Below are positions 59,390 through 64,000 of a stretch of 64,000 bases of DNA, piece after piece. The position numbers and the translations under genes were made by a program. Positions within the stretch are counted from its first letter, which is position 1. Each line of letters opens with the position of its first letter. The notes under the pieces are model-generated. The model made no database searches and was not told where the DNA came from. It was given only the letters and a program-made list of their open reading frames with translations. The stretch is taken from contig NZ_JBELAU010000002.1 in the NCBI RefSeq assembly GCF_040253585.1, forward strand, positions 372,001 to 436,000. The letters run 5' to 3'. Origin of the DNA: Emticicia sp040253585 (GTDB lineage Bacteria > Bacteroidota > Bacteroidia > Cytophagales > Spirosomataceae).

Positions 59390-60670
59390 CTACAAAAATT
59401 GCACAACGGTCTCCAAACTAACTCCTCTCGAACCTTTTATTAAGATATAAGAGTCTTTTAATTGCTTATCAATCAGCCAGTTATGCAGCGAAAACTTATC
59501 AGAGAAATAAAAAGCATTCGGTAAAAACTCAAGGGCATTTGTCATTAATTCGCCGAATAAAACTACCAAATCAAAGTTTCCTTTGGCTACTAACTCACCA
59601 ATCAGACGGTGTTCCGCAGGGCCTTCTTCTCCCAGTTCGAACATATCGCCCAAAATTACGACTTTCTTTTTATTGGTTTTAAGATTGATAAAATTCTGAA
59701 TCGAAGCTGACATTGATGAAGGATTGGCATTATAGGCATCAAGCAAAATACTATTTGTACCTTTCTCAACAATTTGCGAGCGATTATTGTCAGGATTATA
59801 CTCCGAAACAGCCTCATTGGCTAACTCAGCCGAAACACCAAAGTATTTTCCAATGGCTAAAGCGGCAGCAATATTTTCAAAATTATATGAGCCTGGTAAA
59901 TGCGTTTCGTATTGATTACCATTCGCCAAGAATGTAACCACTGGCGAATCTTGCAACATAACAACCTCATCATCAGCCAAATAGTCGAGTCTTTCTTTAA
60001 ATCTCCGCTGAGCGGCCATTTCGAGCAATGCTGTACTTTTGGCACTTACGAAAACTGTTCCGCCTGATTTTGCTAAAAAATCATACAACTCTCCTTTGCC
60101 TTTTTTCACCCCTTCAACGCCACCAAAACCTTCTAAGTGAGCTTTTCCGACATTCGTAATGAAGCCATGCGTAGGTTCGCAAATATTAGATAAATCTCTG
60201 ATTTCGCCTTGGTGATTTGCTCCCATTTCGATTACTGCAATTTTGTAGCTTTCGTCAATTCCGAGCAATGTAAGCGGCACACCGATATGATTATTGAGAT
60301 TTCCTTTAGTAAAATAAGTCTTAAATTTCTTTGATAAAACCGCCGCAACTAATTCTTTTGAGGTGGTTTTTCCGTTTGAGCCTGTCATGCCCACAAACGG
60401 AATACTGAGTTGCTGACGGTGGTAATTGGCCAATTTTTGAAGTGTATAAAGCACATCGCCAACCAAAATACAACGTTTGTCGGTAGCATATTCGGCTTCG
60501 TCAATTACCACGTATTTTGCACCTTTGCTAAGGGCTTCGTGGGCAAAAGAGTTGGCATTGAATTTATCACCTTTCAGAGCAAAAAACATTACTCCTTCGT
60601 TGATTTTACGAGTATCGGTCGAAATTCCGTTGCTGGCTTTAAATTTTTGATATAATTCGGCAATAGACAT
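59390..60670 (-). CDS. murF: UDP-N-acetylmuramoyl-tripeptide--D-alanyl-D-alanine ligase
   Basis: This enzyme adds D-Ala-D-Ala to UDP-MurNAc-tripeptide, the last cytoplasmic step of peptidoglycan precursor synthesis. The ATG at 60670 (MSIAELYQKFKASNGISTDT) gives 426 residues; the frame extends 14 codons further without support. The Mur ligase P-loop is GMTGSNGKTTSKE, followed by TKGNLNNHIGVPLTLL, AVIEMGANHQGEI and the C-terminal domain with LDAYNANPSSM and LGDMFELGE, both hallmarks of MurF. It stands alone here, away from the usual division-cell-wall cluster. Confidence 0.95.
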   Translation of the reverse strand: MSIAELYQKFKASNGISTDTRKINEGVMFFALKGDKFNANSFAHEALSKGAKYVVIDEAEYATDKRCILVGDVLYTLQKLANYHRQQLSIPFVGMTGSNGKTTSKELVAAVLSKKFKTYFTKGNLNNHIGVPLTLLGIDESYKIAVIEMGANHQGEIRDLSNICEPTHGFITNVGKAHLEGFGGVEGVKKGKGELYDFLAKSGGTVFVSAKSTALLEMAAQRRFKERLDYLADDEVVMLQDSPVVTFLANGNQYETHLPGSYNFENIAAALAIGKYFGVSAELANEAVSEYNPDNNRSQIVEKGTNSILLDAYNANPSSMSASIQNFINLKTNKKKVVILGDMFELGEEGPAEHRLIGELVAKGNFDLVVLFGELMTNALEFLPNAFYFSDKFSLHNWLIDKQLKDSYILIKGSRGVSLETVVQFL

Positions 60671-60721
60671 GGTTTTCAATAATAAGTTTTCACAAAGATA
60701 AACTAAAAGCAATTTGCCTTA

Positions 60722-61303
60722 TTAAATCTGCTCTCTATTCAACCATTTTTCGTGATAAGATGCTTTAAAACTCGACATTTTCTCCATTAATTCTTCAATA
60801 GTATCAGCCACAAGCACCAATGCACGATTTTCGGCTTTCAAGAATCCCTCTTCAACCATTACATCTAATTGCTTTAAGAGGTGGTCATAAAAACCATTAA
60901 CATTAAGCAAACCCACTGGCTTTTGGTGAAGTCCCAACTGCGACCATGACAAAATCTCGAAAAGTTCGTCCATGCTACCATAGCCTCCAGGCAATGTAAT
61001 AATGCCATCACAGAGCTTTTCCATCAAAGCCTTACGTTCGTGCATGGTTTCTACCTTGTGCATTTCGGGTAGGCTTTTATGTCCAACTTCCATACGGTCT
61101 AAAAAATGCGGAATAATACCCGTAACTTGTCCATTATTTGCTAAAACCGAGTCAGCCACAATTCCCATCAATCCAACACTTCCTCCGCCGTAGATAAGAC
61201 GGATATTGTTTTCGGCTAAAACTTTGCCCAGTTTCTCGGCAGTTTCTTTATAGATAGGTTTTGTTCCAGGATTTGCTCCACAGTAAACTAATATCGCTTG
61301 CAT
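60722..61303 (-). CDS. LOG-family (TIGR00730) nucleoside 5'-monophosphate phosphoribohydrolase-like protein
   Basis: This 193-residue protein of the lysine-decarboxylase-like Rossmann fold (LOG family) releases bases such as cytokinins or other nucleobases from their monophosphates. Key motifs are YGGGSVGLMG, a central RKALMEKL and PGGYGSMDELFEILSWSQLG, where the usual form is PGGxGTxxE. The ATG at 61303 is preferred over a TTG nine bases upstream. It is commonly annotated as a Rossmann-fold nucleotide-binding protein. It follows murF's reading direction but lies upstream of it, with 51 bases between. Confidence 0.9.
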   Translation of the reverse strand: MQAILVYCGANPGTKPIYKETAEKLGKVLAENNIRLIYGGGSVGLMGIVADSVLANNGQVTGIIPHFLDRMEVGHKSLPEMHKVETMHERKALMEKLCDGIITLPGGYGSMDELFEILSWSQLGLHQKPVGLLNVNGFYDHLLKQLDVMVEEGFLKAENRALVLVADTIEELMEKMSSFKASYHEKWLNREQI

Positions 61304-61435
61304 TATAATCAATTTTGAATGAGTAAATTATTGAATGAATGTATTTTTTGTCTTATTCTTCTAAAACTAATTTTTATAAAATTAAGACGACCAATTTTAA
61401 TCCTGTCAGTCTTATCAATCTTTTAAAATCGTGCT

Positions 61436-61463
61436 AAAAAATAAAACCCAACGAAACGTCGGG
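61436..61463 (-). terminator. Hairpin terminator of the DUF72 gene
   Basis: CCCAACG (61447-61453) pairs with CGTCGGG (61457-61463) with one mismatch around AAA. On the minus strand T-rich sequence follows (61436-61446). Confidence 0.65.
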
Positions 61464-61574
61464 CTTATTTTGTTCGCTAAATTTGTCAGGAAAAAAAATC
61501 TTTGTTGTTAAGTGGATACATTTACGGATTTTCGTGCAATTTATGGACTTGAACAATATAATGCAACATTTTTT

Positions 61575-62486
61575 TCAGAACAAACTACCCTGCACAACTT
61601 GTGGAATTATTTTAGGTTCTTGCAGATTTAGGCCTGTTTTCGCATTAATCTTATTTATCCAATATTTTGTGAGTTCGGGAGCAAATTCGTTATCGCCACA
61701 ATGCACAAAAATATAAGCACTTTCTAAACCCATATCGAGCCAAGTTTTTATACGTTCACACCACGCATTGATACGAGTGTAATCTGTCGGGTGAAGCTCG
61801 TTGCCTACAAACCGAAGCGTAAGTTTTGGCGTAGTAAGTGTGGCGTGAAGTACGTCTCTTCGGCCAGCTACATCCGAAATCACCGTTCCAACTTTCATTT
61901 CGGTGAGCATTGCACAGGTATTTGCCCAAACTTTGGCATCTTTAAACCAATCAGAATGACGAAACTCAACTGAAACAGGAAAATTTGGCGGTAAAGATTT
62001 TAAGTAATTTTCTAAACTTTTCAGCCTTCGTGGGTCGAACATCGGTGAAAGTTGCAAAAAAGTCATTCCCAAATGTTCCTCCAGGCCCAAAACCGCCGTG
62101 CAGAATTGTTCGGTAAGAAATTCTGTACCAATCAATTGGCGGTCGTGACTAATTACTTGCGGAAATTTCGGGCAAAACTTAAAACCATCAGCGGCCGATT
62201 CTTTCCAACGAATAATAGTTTCTTCGGTTGGAATCTGGTAATGCGTTACATTCAGTTCGATGGTGTTAAACTGACGAGTATAGTAATGTAAAAAATCTTT
62301 ATCCTTGGCATTGGATGGGTAAATCTTGCCCGCCCAGCTTTTATTTGCCCAAATAGGTGGACCAAAATATAAATCGGGATGAGAAACTTTCGGAGATACT
62401 GCCGCCAGGGTTTGTGCAGTTAATGGATTATCTGGCGGAAGTGTAAAATCTACATCTGAAATATCTTTGAGTTTTCCGAAATCCAT
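61575..62486 (-). CDS. DUF72-family TIM-barrel protein
   Basis: This 303-residue protein belongs to DUF72 (YecE-like), with a TIM-barrel fold. Signature segments are FNTIELNVTHYQIPTEETII, FKFCPKFPQVISHDR, FLQLSPMF(D/P) and PVSVEFRHSDWF. Family function is not established; a metal- or phosphate-linked hydrolase has been suggested from structure. The first 35 residues are not part of the domain. It follows the GH13 gene on the same strand after 72 bases that contain a strong hairpin. Confidence 0.9.
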   Translation of the reverse strand: MDFGKLKDISDVDFTLPPDNPLTAQTLAAVSPKVSHPDLYFGPPIWANKSWAGKIYPSNAKDKDFLHYYTRQFNTIELNVTHYQIPTEETIIRWKESAADGFKFCPKFPQVISHDRQLIGTEFLTEQFCTAVLGLEEHLGMTFLQLSPMFDPRRLKSLENYLKSLPPNFPVSVEFRHSDWFKDAKVWANTCAMLTEMKVGTVISDVAGRRDVLHATLTTPKLTLRFVGNELHPTDYTRINAWCERIKTWLDMGLESAYIFVHCGDNEFAPELTKYWINKINAKTGLNLQEPKIIPQVVQGSLF

Positions 62487-62501
62487 AGTCGTAGTATAAT
62501 T

Positions 62502-62536
62502 AAAGTCTCATACCTATTGGGTAGGTATGAGACTTT
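62502..62536 (-). terminator. Perfect hairpin between the GH13 and DUF72 genes
   Basis: AAAGTCTCATACCTA (62502-62516) pairs perfectly with the right arm at 62522-62536. On the minus strand it is followed by TTTAATTAT. It probably ends the GH13 transcript, although the DUF72 start is only 16 bases away. Confidence 0.7.
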
Positions 62537-62558
62537 TGTGTGATTTATTAATATTCTA

Positions 62559-64000
62559 TCAATCGTCCAAACGATAAACCCTGCACTCATGCTGCTGGCT
62601 ATAATGCCCAGTCGTAAAGATTTGGTTGAGTGGATGATTAAAGGTCTTTTCTCGCAAAAGATTTTCGTCAATACCATTATATGGGTCGAAGTTTACCACA
62701 AAAACGTATTTTGGATTATCTTGAAGCGTCCAAACCATTAATTTTTGCTCTTCGGTTGGCTCTAAAAGCCATTTCACCGAACGGCCTTTGATTTCCTCCC
62801 AAATATTTTCGGCCAATTGGTGCATTTGCTGAAACAAATGAAACTGATAGTGATTTTTACCCCAAATAAATGGCCCATGAGTTACTTTATCTCGGTCATT
62901 GTCATCACGAATGGCAAAAACGTATAGTTTCGTATATTCTTCATTTTTGCCTCTTTCGAGGTGCATATTGCGTGTTTCAAAGCCCAAACCTACATAACTC
63001 GGCATATCCGTCAAAAACAACGAAACAAATAAACGCAGATAATTGGCAGTTCGATAAAACTCGTCGAAACGAGGGTCATCTTTATCGGCTGTCATAACCG
63101 TAAAATTTGGTGCGAATTTACGAGTGCGGAGTAATTGATTGTACTTCACAAACTTTTGCATAAATTCAGCAGAACCCACCACCGAAGACTGTAAATCTCC
63201 GAGTGTAGAATCGGCATCAATGGCCTCCAAGTGGTCATTTTCATCGCCATAACCCATAAAATCAGGGTCAACTAAGAAAGTTTCGGCAAAAAATGCAAAA
63301 TGCTTGACACCTTGTTTCTGCACATAATGCTTTACGGCCATCAGTGGGTCATAATATTCATCGGGTTTGGCTGGCACACCATCTGGTCGGGGTTGAACGT
63401 GAGCCATATCGCCCCGCATAAAATCTAAATTGTAGGTTTTCTGACATTCATACACTTTTTGACAGAAATACTCCCACGCATATTTATTCGGATTCTCAAA
63501 ATCTAACACCCAATTAGCATTATCATCTTTTGAGTGAAAAAACTTATAGCGTGCCAAAGGGCCAAAAACCCTCGACATTGCCTGTGGCTCATCAAATTCA
63601 TACGTGTACCAACGGTTTCCGTTTTCATCAATCACAAACTCTTCGGGATTGATGTGTAGCCCACGATACGGCGGTGCCATTGTCATCGGAAGGGTTTCGT
63701 AGCCTTGATAGATTAGTTCGTGCATTAACTCAATGCGGCGACGAAGACGGCCTTGAAAATCGTTTTTATGACCGAATATTATTTCCAATCGTTGTTCATC
63801 GCTTAAAATTGGAATTTCGGGCGAAAACAGCGTATTTTTTGAATAAGAAATCGGTGTTCCGTTGGCGGTGCCATTACGTACTAAATAATGCCAAATAATT
63901 TCTTCGACCTCTCTATAAATTGTTTCTGAATTGCTCGTAATTCTTCCCCCAACCCTACGTACCCACTCAAAAAAACGAGGATATGCAATGACCATTTCCG
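62559..64000 (-). CDS. GH13 (alpha-amylase superfamily) enzyme, N-terminus beyond window end
   Basis: About 480 C-terminal residues are visible, and the frame continues off the window with an in-frame codon before the first visible Met, so the true start is upstream. The barrel's conserved region II is LDFMRGDMAHV, with the nucleophile Asp (196 counted from the visible Met). Region III is FAFFAETFLV, with the acid/base Glu 238. Region IV is less clear (LTDMPSYVGLGFE). The variant layout (MRGDMAHV, AETF) matches a GH13-like group of large bacterial enzymes rather than classic alpha-amylases. A C-terminal beta-domain with VWTLQDNPKYVFVVNFD follows. It probably acts on alpha-glucans, perhaps storage glycogen. 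Confidence 0.85.
   Translation of the reverse strand, partial: EMVIAYPRFFEWVRRVGGRITSNSETIYREVEEIIWHYLVRNGTANGTPISYSKNTLFSPEIPILSDEQRLEIIFGHKNDFQGRLRRRIELMHELIYQGYETLPMTMAPPYRGLHINPEEFVIDENGNRWYTYEFDEPQAMSRVFGPLARYKFFHSKDDNANWVLDFENPNKYAWEYFCQKVYECQKTYNLDFMRGDMAHVQPRPDGVPAKPDEYYDPLMAVKHYVQKQGVKHFAFFAETFLVDPDFMGYGDENDHLEAIDADSTLGDLQSSVVGSAEFMQKFVKYNQLLRTRKFAPNFTVMTADKDDPRFDEFYRTANYLRLFVSLFLTDMPSYVGLGFETRNMHLERGKNEEYTKLYVFAIRDDNDRDKVTHGPFIWGKNHYQFHLFQQMHQLAENIWEEIKGRSVKWLLEPTEEQKLMVWTLQDNPKYVFVVNFDPYNGIDENLLREKTFNHPLNQIFTTGHYSQQHECRVYRLDD

Overview
This window looks like a chromosomal segment of a Bacteroidota bacterium, most likely of the order Cytophagales. The base composition is AT-rich. 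Several promoters have the phylum-type -7 box TAnnTTTG, and Shine-Dalgarno sequences are weak or absent. BshC (bacillithiol synthesis), a Bacteroidota-type LysS with a C-terminal extension, and secreted proteins with type IX secretion-like C-terminal beta domains point the same way. I cannot fix the genus without a search. The region is a normal housekeeping and envelope neighbourhood with no prophage, integron, CRISPR array, rRNA or tRNA that I could see.

Layout. 1-4.1 kb: the N-terminal two thirds of a P-type cation ATPase, an HNH endonuclease and lysS, all on the minus strand. 4.3-10.8 kb: a 2187-residue membrane sensor kinase with 11 PAS and 2 GAF domains. 11.3-19.6 kb: rpoB-rpoC, standing apart from the ribosomal protein genes that normally precede them. 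20-24.7 kb: two small secreted proteins, a SNF2-family ATPase and folA. 24.9-28.4 kb: an unrecognised cassette made of a small HigA-N-terminus-like protein, two related coiled-coil/four-TM/coiled-coil proteins and, between those two, a Qnr-like pentapeptide-repeat protein. 28.8-31.3 kb: a CBM48-like protein with a Lys/Ala tail, a two-gene unit with an outer-membrane protein, and a VTT/DedA-type membrane protein. 31.4-39.1 kb: a TetR-controlled RND efflux locus (TetR, thioesterase, TolC, quinone reductase, adaptor, four-helix-bundle protein, RND pump). 39.2-44.9 kb: bshC, an acyl-CoA synthetase, an alpha/beta hydrolase lipoprotein and an NmrA-like reductase. 44.9-52.9 kb: a secreted subtilase, a membrane-anchored GIN-like protein, a PqqB-like metallo-hydrolase, a YgiB/YgiC-like pair, a conserved hypothetical and a penicillin-acylase-family enzyme. 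53.3-64 kb: a low-complexity secreted protein, a DbpA-type helicase, a three-gene surface-sugar set (aminotransferase, glycosyltransferase, methyltransferase), murF, a LOG-family hydrolase, a DUF72 protein and the C-terminal part of a GH13 enzyme.

The intergenic DNA is unusually informative. Five hairpin elements carry GTAG/CTAC at their feet, the layout of REP sequences; one is a two-hairpin BIME-like copy that supplies the stop codon of folA. Many other gaps hold degenerate short tandem words (AATTAAG, TTAATGA, TAGTCAA, TTTAGGA types). A near-perfect 26-bp inverted repeat brackets the four-helix-bundle gene inside the efflux operon, and a TetR-type palindrome occurs both before tetR and, in degenerate form, before tolC. 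The best candidate for an undescribed system is the 24.9-28.4 kb cassette.
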